The position numbers and the translations under genes are program-made. 64,000 nt of DNA, from contig NZ_ML142848.1 in the NCBI RefSeq assembly GCF_004138485.1, forward strand, positions 1,896,640-1,960,639. The letters run 5' to 3'. Positions 1-8,423 of this stretch are shown in pieces. Origin of the DNA: Peristeroidobacter soli. GTDB taxonomy: Bacteria; Pseudomonadota; Gammaproteobacteria; Steroidobacterales; Steroidobacteraceae. How positions within the stretch are numbered: position 1 is the stretch's first letter; each line of letters starts with the position of its first letter. The notes under the pieces are model-generated. The model made no database searches. It was not told where the DNA came from and was given only the letters and a program-made list of their open reading frames with translations.

Positions 1-2
1 TC

Positions 3-1382
3 AACCTGGTGAACTTGAACTCCACGGCCGAACGCATCGTGGACTTCATCGTCGACCCGGAATGCGGCGTCGACGTTTATCAGATTCGTTACAACACGCT
101 GGATCCGGCTCAGCAGCCGACCACCGCGTCGGGCGCACTGATGGTTCCGACCGGCACGAACGCCGCATGCCAGGGCTCGCGCCCCATAGTCGTGTATGCG
201 CACGGCACGCAGGCCGAGAAATCCTTCAACATCGCCGATCTCTCCAATGCCGATAACGGCGAAGGCTTGTTGATCGCGGTCGCCTTCGCCGCGCAGGGTT
301 ACATCGTCGTGGCGCCGAACTACGCCGGCTACGACACTTCATCGCTGCCATATCACCCGTATCTGCACGCCGATCAGCAGGCGAAAGACACCTACGATGC
401 ACTGAGCGCGGCACGCAGTGCGCTGCCCACGAGCTCCGCGCCGACGGTGACCGACAGCGGCCGGCTCTTCATCACCGGCTATTCGCAAGGCGGGTTCGTG
501 GCCATGGCCACGCATCGACTGCTGCAAACAAATGGCGTTCCGGTGACCGCTTCGGCGCCGATGTCGGGGCCTTACGCTCTCGGGGCATTTGGCGACGCTG
601 TGTTTCAAGGCCAGGTCATTCAGAGCGCCCCCGCATTGGTGGGTTGGCTCATGACCGCGTATCAGCGCATCTACGGCAACATCTATTCAGCGCCGACGGC
701 TGCGTTCGAGGCGCAATATGCGCCCACGATCGACACGCTGTTCCCGACGACGACCACGCGCTCGCAGGTCTACGCTCAAGGACTGCTGCCTCAAGATCAG
801 CTATTCAGCAGCACGCCTCCTGATCCGGCGTACGCGGCCTATACACCTGCGACATCGCCGTCGGATCTGGCGCCTGTGTTCGCCCGAGGCTTTGGCACCG
901 GCAACTTGATCACGAATTCATTCCGCGGGAGTTATCTGCAGGACTCGCTCGCCCATCCCGACGGCGGCTTCCCGGCCATTACGGATGGTTTGCCGGCAGC
1001 CGCGCCCGCCAATCCGCTACGCATCGCGTTCAAAGCAAACGATCTGCGCAACTGGAGTCCGACCTCACCGGTGTTGTTGTGTGGCGGCCATGACGATCCG
1101 ACGGTTCTTTACATGAACACGGATCTGATGCGGCGTTACTGGACGGCCGCTGGCGTGACGACACCGATTCAGGTGCTCGATGTGGATGAAGATCCGTCCA
1201 TCGGCGGTGACGACACGACCCTGAAGCTCGGCTTCAACGCCGCGAAGGAAGCCGTCATCGCTTCGGCGATTGCCGGCGGCGCGACGGATGGTGGCGCACT
1301 GGCAGTGGCTGATGTCTATCACGCCACGCTGGTGCCACCGTTCTGTCTCGCGAAGGTACAGTCGTTCTTCGATGGCTTCTAA
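3..1382 (+). CDS. Secretory-lipase-like alpha/beta hydrolase, 5' end outside window
   Basis: The reading frame is open at the left edge, so the N-terminus, probably including a signal peptide, lies upstream; the GTG at 9 is merely the first possible start codon inside the window. Counting from it, the nucleophile elbow GYSQGG is at residues 157-162 with Ser159 as likely nucleophile; GGHDD near residue 360 and the VYHATL segment near residue 437 are candidates for the acid and histidine of the triad. The layout resembles the secretory lipase/prolyl-oligopeptidase-like group of serine hydrolases. The substrate cannot be read from sequence; an ester or lipid is likely. The stop codon overlaps the convergent CoA ligase gene by 4 bp, leaving no room for a separate terminator. 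Confidence 0.8.
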   Translation, partial: NLVNLNSTAERIVDFIVDPECGVDVYQIRYNTLDPAQQPTTASGALMVPTGTNAACQGSRPIVVYAHGTQAEKSFNIADLSNADNGEGLLIAVAFAAQGYIVVAPNYAGYDTSSLPYHPYLHADQQAKDTYDALSAARSALPTSSAPTVTDSGRLFITGYSQGGFVAMATHRLLQTNGVPVTASAPMSGPYALGAFGDAVFQGQVIQSAPALVGWLMTAYQRIYGNIYSAPTAAFEAQYAPTIDTLFPTTTTRSQVYAQGLLPQDQLFSSTPPDPAYAAYTPATSPSDLAPVFARGFGTGNLITNSFRGSYLQDSLAHPDGGFPAITDGLPAAAPANPLRIAFKANDLRNWSPTSPVLLCGGHDDPTVLYMNTDLMRRYWTAAGVTTPIQVLDVDEDPSIGGDDTTLKLGFNAAKEAVIASAIAGGATDGGALAVADVYHATLVPPFCLAKVQSFFDGF

Positions 1383-2932
1383 GCGGCCGGGTACCGATCG
1401 CGCAGCTCGCGCTTCAGCACCTTGCCGATGGCATTTCGGGGCAACTCGGCCGCCAGCCGCACGGCGGCCAGGCGCTGCGTCTTGCCGAGGCGCTCATTGG
1501 TCCATTGTTTGATTTCATCGGCGCTGGCCGTCGCGTCCGGACGTAACACGACGAACGCGACCGGCGTCTCGCCCCACTCCTTCGACGGCACGCCGACGAC
1601 GGCACCATCGCGCACGGCCGGGTGTTGCAACAGCACGGCCTCCAGATCGCTCGGATAGATATTGAAGCCGCCGGAAATGATCATGTCCTTGCGGCGATCC
1701 ATCAGGGTGAGAAAGCCCTCGGCGTCGAAGCGACCGACATCGCCGGTGCGGATGAAACGATTGCCGGCGGCGTCGTACCACTCGGCCTCCGCGGTCTTGC
1801 CGGGCTGATTGAAATAGCCAGTCATCATGGCGCTGGAGCGGCCAACCACCTCGCCGATCTGACCCGGCGGCAGTTCCCGGCCCTGCTCGTCGATCAAGCG
1901 AATGTCATGCCCCGGCACCGGCTGGCCGACCGTGTGCAACTTGTCCGGAAACAGATGCGCCATGAGCATGCACGTGCCGCCGCCCTCGGTCATACCGTAA
2001 TACTCGATCAAACCACCCGGCCAGCGACGCAGGATGTCGGCCTTCAGCGCCGCCGAGAACGGCGCGCTGGTACAGAACTTCATGCGATAGCTGCTCAGAT
2101 CGAATCGATCGAAGTCGGCTCGGTCCAGCAGCCGCTGGTACTGAACCGGCACCAGCATCGCGTGCGTCACTTTGTGCCGTTGTGACAGCTCGAGGAACTT
2201 GCCCGCCTCGAACCTGGCCATGAGCACGGACGCGCCGCCGCCGGCGATGGCGGGCAAGAAAGAAACCAGCGTCGTATTCGAATACAGCGGCGTGGAGCAG
2301 ATCGTCACCGCGTCACGGTCGTAACCGAAACTGCTGGCACGCCGGACATGGGCCCAGCGCATGCCGTGAGATTGCACGATGCCCTTCGGCGTGCCGGTCG
2401 TGCCCGACGAATAGATGATGTTGAACGGCGCGTCCGGCTCGATTGTTACAGGCACGGGCACACCCGCCGGCGCCAGCCAGGTGTCGAGAGATCTGACACC
2501 TGGCGCTCGATCCAGACGAACCAACTGCAGTCCGGACGGCAGTTTCACGGTCGCCAGGACGGTCGCGACGCTCTCATCCAGAAACAGGATCTTCGCGCCG
2601 CTGTCGGTGAGCATCGTCACCAGCGATTCCGGTGTGGCAGACGGCGATAACGGCGCGATCGCCACGCCCACCCGCACAGCGCCGAGAAAGACCACGGCAT
2701 AGTCGACACTGGACGCGGCACAGATCGCCACCGCCTCGCCACTGGCCACGCGCTCACGTTGCAAAGCAACGGCGACCCGATCCAGCAACTGGTCCAGCTC
2801 GCCATAACTGACGCTGCGCTGTTCATCGATCAGCGCCGGCTGCAGCGGCCGCTCTACGGCATGGGCGTGGATCAGGTCGGCGATCAGACCGAAGTCCTGC
2901 TCGAACAATGTTTCAGGCGGGCTCACGTGCAT
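1379..2932 (-). CDS. AMP-binding acyl-CoA ligase (class I adenylate-forming enzyme)
   Basis: A 517-residue ANL-superfamily enzyme that would activate a carboxylic acid with ATP and load it on coenzyme A in the cytoplasm. The P-loop-like signature YSSGTTGTPKG lies near residues 173-183, the YYGMTEGG motif near 312, the RTGDVGR hinge region near 402, and the C-terminal lysine segment PRNAIGKVLKREL near 497-509. Length is normal for fatty-acyl, aryl or small-acid CoA ligases. The acid specificity is not evident. It is divergent from the short-chain dehydrogenase at 3117, with a 184-bp gap in which I saw no clear operator. A role in lipid or steroid catabolism is possible but is inference. Confidence 0.88.
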   Translation of the reverse strand: MHVSPPETLFEQDFGLIADLIHAHAVERPLQPALIDEQRSVSYGELDQLLDRVAVALQRERVASGEAVAICAASSVDYAVVFLGAVRVGVAIAPLSPSATPESLVTMLTDSGAKILFLDESVATVLATVKLPSGLQLVRLDRAPGVRSLDTWLAPAGVPVPVTIEPDAPFNIIYSSGTTGTPKGIVQSHGMRWAHVRRASSFGYDRDAVTICSTPLYSNTTLVSFLPAIAGGGASVLMARFEAGKFLELSQRHKVTHAMLVPVQYQRLLDRADFDRFDLSSYRMKFCTSAPFSAALKADILRRWPGGLIEYYGMTEGGGTCMLMAHLFPDKLHTVGQPVPGHDIRLIDEQGRELPPGQIGEVVGRSSAMMTGYFNQPGKTAEAEWYDAAGNRFIRTGDVGRFDAEGFLTLMDRRKDMIISGGFNIYPSDLEAVLLQHPAVRDGAVVGVPSKEWGETPVAFVVLRPDATASADEIKQWTNERLGKTQRLAAVRLAAELPRNAIGKVLKRELRDRYPAA

Positions 2933-3116
2933 CGCGAATCATCCCTTGAGCGGGCCGGCACAATGCCACAGCGTCATACACGGCGACAGCGGCAGCGGGG
3001 CGCCATTGCATTAATTCATACTCACGGACACACTCGACGCCGACTCAGCAGACGACAAAACGTTCCGCAGTCAGTTCCGATCTGCGAAAAAACGCGTCAC
3101 TACCGGTGCAGGTCCC

Positions 3117-3929
3117 ATGCAAATTCCCGATCCCGCGGTCGAAGGTCAGCTCAAAGGCAAAGTCGCACTGGTCACCGGTGCCGCGAGCGGCATCGGCCGG
3201 GCCAGTGCCATCGTGTTCGCGCAGGCGGGTGCCGCGGTGGTCGCCTTGGATCGCGCGGCTGAAGTGGAAGACACAGTAGCCACAATCCGCAAAGAGAACG
3301 GGCGCGCAACCGCGATCGTCAGCGATTCGTCGCAGGAATCGAATATTTCGGAGGCCATCGACGCGGCGGTCCGGGAGTATGGCGCGCTCGATGTTTGTTT
3401 CGCGAACGCCGGCATCAGCGGCGGCCTGGTGCCGCTCAACGAACAGACTCCGGAACATTGGCTGCAAGTGCTGACCATCAACCTGGTCGGCACGTTCCTC
3501 GCCGTCAAACATGCGGCCCGGGTGATGACACCGCGCAAGCGGGGCTCGATCATCTGCACCGCCTCGGTGGCCGGCCTCCGCTCGGGCGCGGGCGGGTCGC
3601 CATACAGCGCCAGCAAAGCGGGCGTCATCAGCCTGGTGCAAACGACGGCGTATCAGCTGTCCGGCAGCGGCGTACGTATCAATGCCATTTGCCCCGGCCT
3701 GATCGAGACCGGCATGACCAAACCCATCTTCGAACAGGCCCGGGCACGCGGCACCGACAACAAGATCGGCCAGCTCAACCCGTTGCGGCGCGCCGGCGCA
3801 CCCATCGAAATCGCGCGCATGGCGCTGTTCCTGGCGTCGGACGCGGCGTCATACGTCAACGGTCAGGCCTTCCCGGTGGACGGCGGCCTGTCCAGCTCGC
3901 ACCCCATCGTCCCGCCCCGAGTGCCCTGA
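3117..3929 (+). CDS. Short-chain dehydrogenase/reductase (SDR)
   Basis: A 270-residue classical SDR. The nucleotide-binding motif TGAASGIG is at residues 20-27, NAG at 97-99, and the catalytic Ser150, Tyr163 and Lys167 (YSASK) are all present. The C-terminal NGQAFPVDGG segment is typical of the family. It should be a soluble NAD(P)-dependent oxidoreductase acting on a hydroxyl or keto group; the substrate is unknown. It is divergent from the acyl-CoA ligase, suggesting but not proving a shared pathway. The ATG at 3117 was chosen because the family's beta1 strand begins about 15 residues later. Confidence 0.9.
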   Translation: MQIPDPAVEGQLKGKVALVTGAASGIGRASAIVFAQAGAAVVALDRAAEVEDTVATIRKENGRATAIVSDSSQESNISEAIDAAVREYGALDVCFANAGISGGLVPLNEQTPEHWLQVLTINLVGTFLAVKHAARVMTPRKRGSIICTASVAGLRSGAGGSPYSASKAGVISLVQTTAYQLSGSGVRINAICPGLIETGMTKPIFEQARARGTDNKIGQLNPLRRAGAPIEIARMALFLASDAASYVNGQAFPVDGGLSSSHPIVPPRVP

Positions 3930-3983
3930 CGGAACCCCGCCCGCGGGCAGAGCGTCTGGCTAAGACACTAACGGAGAACGCTC

Positions 3984-4298
3984 ATGCGCGACTACGAGCG
4001 CTATCGCGATGACGACGACGATCTCGATGACGATGATTGGATTTCCGATGCTGGCCGTTCGCGGCGACGCTCGGCGGCATTCGACGCGGCCGAGTCCATC
4101 CTGCTGCTAGGCGCGCTGGCCTTGATCGCGATGCCGGCCATCAAGGGCATCGCGCGGCGTTACCGGGTCCGCAATCCGATCGCCGCCGATGAGGCGATGG
4201 TCGATGAGTCGCTCAAGGAGACCTTCCCCGCCAGCGACGCACCGGCCTCGCGTTACGTCGACATCCCGGTCAACCGACGCGATTCGACGACGCACTGA
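3984..4298 (+). CDS. Small acidic single-span membrane protein
   Basis: A 104-residue protein of unknown function. The N-terminus is strongly acidic (a run of Asp at residues 9-18), a hydrophobic segment at about 36-53 could span the membrane once, and a basic KGIARRYRVR stretch follows, consistent with an inside-positive orientation. The C-terminal DESLKETFPASDAPA segment resembles a short motif that recurs at the end of other small bacterial proteins, though I cannot name a family. The sequence acggag lies before the ATG. It follows the SDR gene by 54 bp and may be cotranscribed. Confidence 0.6.
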   Translation: MRDYERYRDDDDDLDDDDWISDAGRSRRRSAAFDAAESILLLGALALIAMPAIKGIARRYRVRNPIAADEAMVDESLKETFPASDAPASRYVDIPVNRRDSTTH

Positions 4299-4346
4299 CG
4301 ATCCCGCGGGATTTCCCCGGCTGTGCTCGATTGCACAGCCTTCGGG

Positions 4347-4703
4347 TCAGGGCTTGAGCCGCATCAGCTGCGCGATCAGCACGTTCGGCAGCACCGGCTT
4401 CGCCAGGCGCGGCGCGCTGCGAACGGCCTGCGGGAACAGCCGATCATCGTCGGCGTACGCCGTCGCGAACAGAAACGGCACATCCTTCGCGCGCAGTTCG
4501 TCGGCCAGCGGAAACACATGCTCGCCGTTGAGGTTCACGTCCAGCACGGCGACGGTCGGCTGCTCCTTCGCGAGCAATGTCTTCGCCTCGGCAAGACTGT
4601 GCGCTGGCCCCAGCACGCGCGCGCCCTGCTCCTCGAGCATCATCTGCATGTCATACGCGACGATGAAATCGTCCTCGACCACCAGCACCGTCATGCCCGA
4701 CAT
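4347..4703 (-). CDS. Single-domain response regulator (REC only)
   Basis: A 118-residue receiver domain with no output domain. The acidic pocket is VVEDD near residues 8-12, the phosphoacceptor aspartate is in VLDVNLNG near residue 55, and the conserved lysine is in LAKPV near 102. The frame stays open far upstream into the kinase gene, but that part is not receiver-like; ATG at 4703 is preceded by AAGGG and places the beta1 strand directly after the start. Single-domain receivers commonly partner HisKA_2/HWE kinases, and the gene for one lies immediately upstream, so phosphotransfer between them is likely. An alternative start at 4817 would add 38 low-complexity residues. Confidence 0.82.
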   Translation of the reverse strand: MSGMTVLVVEDDFIVAYDMQMMLEEQGARVLGPAHSLAEAKTLLAKEQPTVAVLDVNLNGEHVFPLADELRAKDVPFLFATAYADDDRLFPQAVRSAPRLAKPVLPNVLIAQLMRLKP

Positions 4704-4842
4704 CGGGCCCTTGGTCGCGCCTTGCGCGCCAGTGCCGTCGCCGCCTTCACGATGCGGCGCGCGCCGGACGGGAAACAGCAGGATGCGCGGATCGCGCATC
4801 CCCGCCGGACGCGTCATCGGCGAGCTGCCGGTGCGAACGACT

Positions 4843-6252
4843 TCAGGAAGCGGGCATGACCTGGAGCTTGGTGAGATTGACCCGGATCCGCGTGCCCGGC
4901 CGTCGTCCCGGCTCAGCAGCGCTCTCGTGAAATCGAGCAGTGCGCTCCGGGCGACCGCCGAACTGCCGCGCGACCATGTCGATGATCTTGGCGCCGAGAC
5001 CGCCTGTTTCTTGTACCTGTTTGTCATGCCAGCCCACTCCATCATCCGATACTTCTAATATTGCAACCCGGTCCTCGCCATGCTCGAGCACCACGTTGAC
5101 CTCGCCCGCCTCACCGGGCGCGAACGCGTGCTTGACCGCGTTCATCACCAGCTCGCTGGTCAGCACGCCGAGCGACACTGCATCGCGCGCGTTGATCTCC
5201 AGCGGTTCGACCTGACACTGGATCCGGATCAAATCTCCCGGCGGCAGTCCGGCGCTGATGTCTTCGAGCACCGCGCCGAGCACCTCATTGACCTTGACCG
5301 TGGCGAAGTCCGCCCCGAGACGCAGCTTGCGATGCGCCGACGCGATGGCCTGCACCCGCATGCGAGCGGCGCTCAAGGCACGAGCCGCATCGGGGTTCTT
5401 CACCGCTCTCTGCTGCATCGTCAGGAACGATGACACCAGCGCCAGGTTGTTGCCGACGCGATGATTGACATCGGTCAACAGCGACTCGGCTCTGGCACGC
5501 TCGCGATTGGCTTCTTCGGCGACCCTCGCCAGGTCTTCCGTGCGCGTCTGCACCCGCTGTTCCAGCTCAGTATTGTGGGTCGCGACCCGCAACCCATTTT
5601 CGCGAACGGCTTCCACATACCGACGCACGCTGACCAATGCGAACAGCGCGAGCATGCCGCATGCGAGCAGCATCACTACGACCGCGCTGGTGAAACGATC
5701 TCGCAGAGTGGCGGCCGCTTGTTGCCGCTCGGTGAGCAATCTCTGTTCGAATCCCGTGGCCGCTTCGATGCGCGAGCGCACGTCGTTCAATGTCGGCAGG
5801 CCGATGCGTTGAAGCGCGGCGACGGCATCGGCACGGCGCCCCTCACGATAAGCGGCCACGGCCCCGTCGATGGCAGCCAGTCGCTTCTCGATCAGCGGCG
5901 TGATCGCCTCGACATTGGCGAGTTGCGGGGGATTGTCCGCGACCAGTTCGCGCAACGTCGCCATCTGCGCGGGCAACCGTTCGCCCGCTTCTTGATGAGG
6001 TTTGAGAAACGCTTCGTCACCGGTCAGCAGGAACCCACGCAGCCCCGACTCGGCGCCGCCCAGCGTGAGCAGCGTCGTATTGAGTGCTCGCTGCACTTCC
6101 ATGGTGTGCACGACCAGCTCGTCGGCCTTGACGCCTTGTCGCGACACATGAAACGTCAGCCCAGCCGAACACAACAGCAACAGAAAGCTGAGCGCAATAG
6201 TCGCGGTCAGTGCGCGGTTCCGGCGCAAGGAAAGTTGTTGTAAGACTTGCAT
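4843..6252 (-). CDS. CHASE3-domain sensor histidine kinase of the HisKA_2 type
   Basis: A 469-residue membrane kinase counted from ATG 6252, chosen because the first transmembrane helix (about residues 14-34) then follows closely; a longer open frame upstream runs through repeat DNA. Residues 38-185 form a CHASE3-like periplasmic sensor, a second helix spans about 188-208, and a coiled coil leads to DVNHRVGNN with His264 as the phospho-acceptor. NAVKHAF and DDGVGW are ATP-binding N and G1-type motifs, with GGLGAKII near the end. It should autophosphorylate in response to an unknown extracellular cue and pass the phosphate to the receiver encoded next. Its 5' region carries the inverted-repeat element at 6330-6630. 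Confidence 0.85.
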   Translation of the reverse strand: MQVLQQLSLRRNRALTATIALSFLLLLCSAGLTFHVSRQGVKADELVVHTMEVQRALNTTLLTLGGAESGLRGFLLTGDEAFLKPHQEAGERLPAQMATLRELVADNPPQLANVEAITPLIEKRLAAIDGAVAAYREGRRADAVAALQRIGLPTLNDVRSRIEAATGFEQRLLTERQQAAATLRDRFTSAVVVMLLACGMLALFALVSVRRYVEAVRENGLRVATHNTELEQRVQTRTEDLARVAEEANRERARAESLLTDVNHRVGNNLALVSSFLTMQQRAVKNPDAARALSAARMRVQAIASAHRKLRLGADFATVKVNEVLGAVLEDISAGLPPGDLIRIQCQVEPLEINARDAVSLGVLTSELVMNAVKHAFAPGEAGEVNVVLEHGEDRVAILEVSDDGVGWHDKQVQETGGLGAKIIDMVARQFGGRPERTARFHESAAEPGRRPGTRIRVNLTKLQVMPAS

Positions 6253-6329
6253 ATCCGCTGATGGACGGGAGTCCAAGCGGTCGATACTAGCAAACTCGCA
6301 CACGGCGTCAGCCGGGCGAAACCCGCGTA

Positions 6330-6630
6330 AGGGCCTGCGAACACTCAGTTCATGGGCTGCGTTGCGCCTCCAATCGCCTGCAGCAAGGCGCAAAGCGCAG
6401 CCCTCGCGTAGCGAGGGCAAGCTTTGTAACGCAGCGGCAGGCCCATGTTTTCATGAGAATCGGGAGACGCAACCCGTTCAATGAATAAATATGCTTAGAT
6501 GGGACGAGCTATGGCGGTTCAGGCCGTCGTTGCTCCTCCCTTATGTACGGAGAGTACACGGCGGTCGTCCCGCCTAGCCCTGAACCGCCATAGCTCGTCG
6601 CAGCCCATGAACTGAGTGTTCGCAGGCCCT
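6330..6630. repeat. MITE-like element with 32-bp terminal inverted repeats
   Basis: Bases 6330-6361 and 6599-6630 are perfect inverted copies of 32 bp. Inside lie a second perfect 21-bp inverted repeat (6503-6523 with 6579-6599), a hairpin pairing 6354-6369 with 6386-6403, a 7-bp stem with 3-nt loop at 6401-6417, and a small hairpin at 6544-6558. A partial extra copy of the arm is near 6426-6447. This fills the 376-bp gap between the kinase start and proB. The right arm reaches into the proB stop codon (6629-6631). No target-site duplication was evident and no transposase is in the window, so the mobile nature is inference. Confidence 0.75.
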
Positions 6631-7774
6631 AGCTGGTAAGCACCAGATCGTCGCGATGGATCATTTCATCGCGCCCGTGAAATCCAAGCAGCGCCGGGAT
6701 CTCACTGGATTTGCGTCCGAGCAATCGCTCGGCGTCGGCACTTGAATAGGCAACCAGGCCACGCGCGATCTCCTTGCCGGCAGCGTCACGCACGATGAGC
6801 GCGTCGCCTCGCTGAAAGTGACCGACGATGCGAGTCATGCCCGCGGGCAGCAGACTTTTGCCGCGCCTGAGGGCCGCCGCCGCGCCGTCGTCCACATAGA
6901 TCTCGCCAGCCGGCTGCAGCGTGCCCGCGATCCATTGCTTGCGCATGGTCGACGGACTCGCGGACGGATAGAACCAGCTACAACGCACGCCTTCTTCAAT
7001 CCGTTTTACTGGATGCAACTCGCGGCCGAGCGCCACGCACATATGACAACCTGCACCGACGGCAATTTTCGCCGCGGTGATCTTCGTCGCCATGCCGCCG
7101 GTGCCGACCGCGGACGAGGAGCCGCCCGCCATGGCTTGGATTTCGGGCGTGATCTCGCGTACTTCCGGAATGAATTGCGCGTTGGGATCGCGCGTGGGAT
7201 CGGCCGTGTACAGACCGTCGACGTCGGACAACAGAATCAGGCAATCCGCGCTGATCATCTGCGCGACGCGCGCGGCCAGCCGGTCATTGTCACCATAACG
7301 TATTTCGGCAGTAGCAACCGTGTCGTTCTCGTTGATGACCGGCACCGAGCCGAGCTTCAACAACATGCGCAGCGTGTTGCGCGCATTCAGGTACCGACGC
7401 CGCTGCTCGGTATCGCCGGGAGTGAGCAGAATCTGCGCGACGCTCAGTTCGTGGCGCTCGAGCACTTCGGTCCAGGCATGCGCCAGACGGATCTGGCCGA
7501 CAGCCGCCGCCGCCTGCTTCTCTTCCAGCTTCAGCTTGCCTGGCGCGAGTCCGAGCTGCCGGCGGCCCAACGCGACGGCGCCGGAGGACACGATCAGCAC
7601 CTCCTGACCGCGCCGGCGCAAGACACCGATATCGGCGGCGAGCGTCTCCAGCCAGTCGCGTTTGACCGAGCCATTGGCGGGATCGGCCAGCAGGGCCGAA
7701 CCGACCTTGATGACGATACGCCGTGCCTGCAACAGCGGCTGGGCGGACGTCGGTACTCGTGACGGCGTCGTCAT
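6629..7774 (-). CDS. proB: Glutamate 5-kinase
   Basis: Phosphorylates L-glutamate to gamma-glutamyl phosphate, the first committed step of proline synthesis, in the cytoplasm. Counted from ATG 7774 the protein has 381 residues, the usual size for a kinase with a C-terminal PUA domain. The amino-acid-kinase core starts with [11 protein letters not shown], followed by [15 protein letters not shown] and GDNDRLAA (substrate and Mg-ATP region), LLSDVDGLY and GTGGMATKI; the PUA domain occupies about the last 100 residues. The open frame extends 24 codons further upstream but those residues are not kinase-like. proA is not adjacent. The stop codon is partly formed by the terminal base pairs of the inverted-repeat element. 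Confidence 0.96.
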   Translation of the reverse strand: MTTPSRVPTSAQPLLQARRIVIKVGSALLADPANGSVKRDWLETLAADIGVLRRRGQEVLIVSSGAVALGRRQLGLAPGKLKLEEKQAAAAVGQIRLAHAWTEVLERHELSVAQILLTPGDTEQRRRYLNARNTLRMLLKLGSVPVINENDTVATAEIRYGDNDRLAARVAQMISADCLILLSDVDGLYTADPTRDPNAQFIPEVREITPEIQAMAGGSSSAVGTGGMATKITAAKIAVGAGCHMCVALGRELHPVKRIEEGVRCSWFYPSASPSTMRKQWIAGTLQPAGEIYVDDGAAAALRRGKSLLPAGMTRIVGHFQRGDALIVRDAAGKEIARGLVAYSSADAERLLGRKSSEIPALLGFHGRDEMIHRDDLVLTS

Positions 7775-7971
7775 GGCATGGATAAAGAGTAGTGGGCGTC
7801 TTGGCATGAAGGGTGTAAGGGCGCGGGAGTGTAGGCAGCAGCCCAACCCTCGTCCATCCGCCCCGTCGGAAACCGCGCCAGGCTTGTTTCACTCACTTGG
7901 CAGTCTTTGAGAATGCCCCTAATATTCCGCCGCCGGTGAATACACCGGTTCTCGTCGTTTGAGGTGTGTGC

Positions 7972-8316
7972 GTGGCCAGAGATTACGACCCGGTCCAGGG
8001 AAAATGGTATGAGGATCTCGAAGAAAACGAGGTCTTCAAGGTCCTGTCCGTGGATCCCGACCAGGAGTTGGTCGAAGTCCAGTATGAGAACGGCGATATC
8101 GAGGAAATCGACCTCGATACCTGGCACGAGCTAGACCTGGAACAGGCCGAGGAGCCGGAAGGCTGGGCCTCGGACGATGAGGAAGAAGACGACGAAGAGG
8201 AAGAAGAGGAAGAAGACGAGGACGATTGGGACGAGGACGACGACGATTGGGATGACGACGAGGATGAAGACCTCGACGACGACGATGACGATTACAACGA
8301 TCGGGACGACGCCTGA
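7972..8316 (+). CDS. DUF6763-like small acidic protein
   Basis: A 114-residue protein of unknown function. The first 60 residues (DPVQGKWYEDLEE..., VEVQYENGDIEEIDLDTW) match the pattern I know from the gammaproteobacterial DUF6763 family: a small beta-rich fold with a GxWY start and a GDIEEIDLD segment. The last 50 residues are almost entirely Asp, Glu and Trp and should be disordered and extremely acidic. GTG at 7972 is favoured over the in-frame GTG at 7966 because GAGG at 7961-7964 then sits 7 nt upstream. It is divergent from proB over a 197-bp gap. No function can be assigned. Confidence 0.8.
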   Translation: MARDYDPVQGKWYEDLEENEVFKVLSVDPDQELVEVQYENGDIEEIDLDTWHELDLEQAEEPEGWASDDEEEDDEEEEEEEDEDDWDEDDDDWDDDEDEDLDDDDDDYNDRDDA

Positions 8317-8423
8317 GCGTCCCTCGCGCGCCCTTCCCACGGTCACTTTCTCGACCGCGCCCGGTCTAACGCGGCGCGGTCATCCCCAAACCCCTTCCAT
8401 CGCACAGCGGTAATCGCGGCCTC

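Noticed and set aside
4704-5045. N-terminal extension of the single-domain response regulator
   Set aside because: This part overlaps the kinase gene and is low-complexity; the receiver begins right after ATG 4703, which has its own ribosome-binding site.
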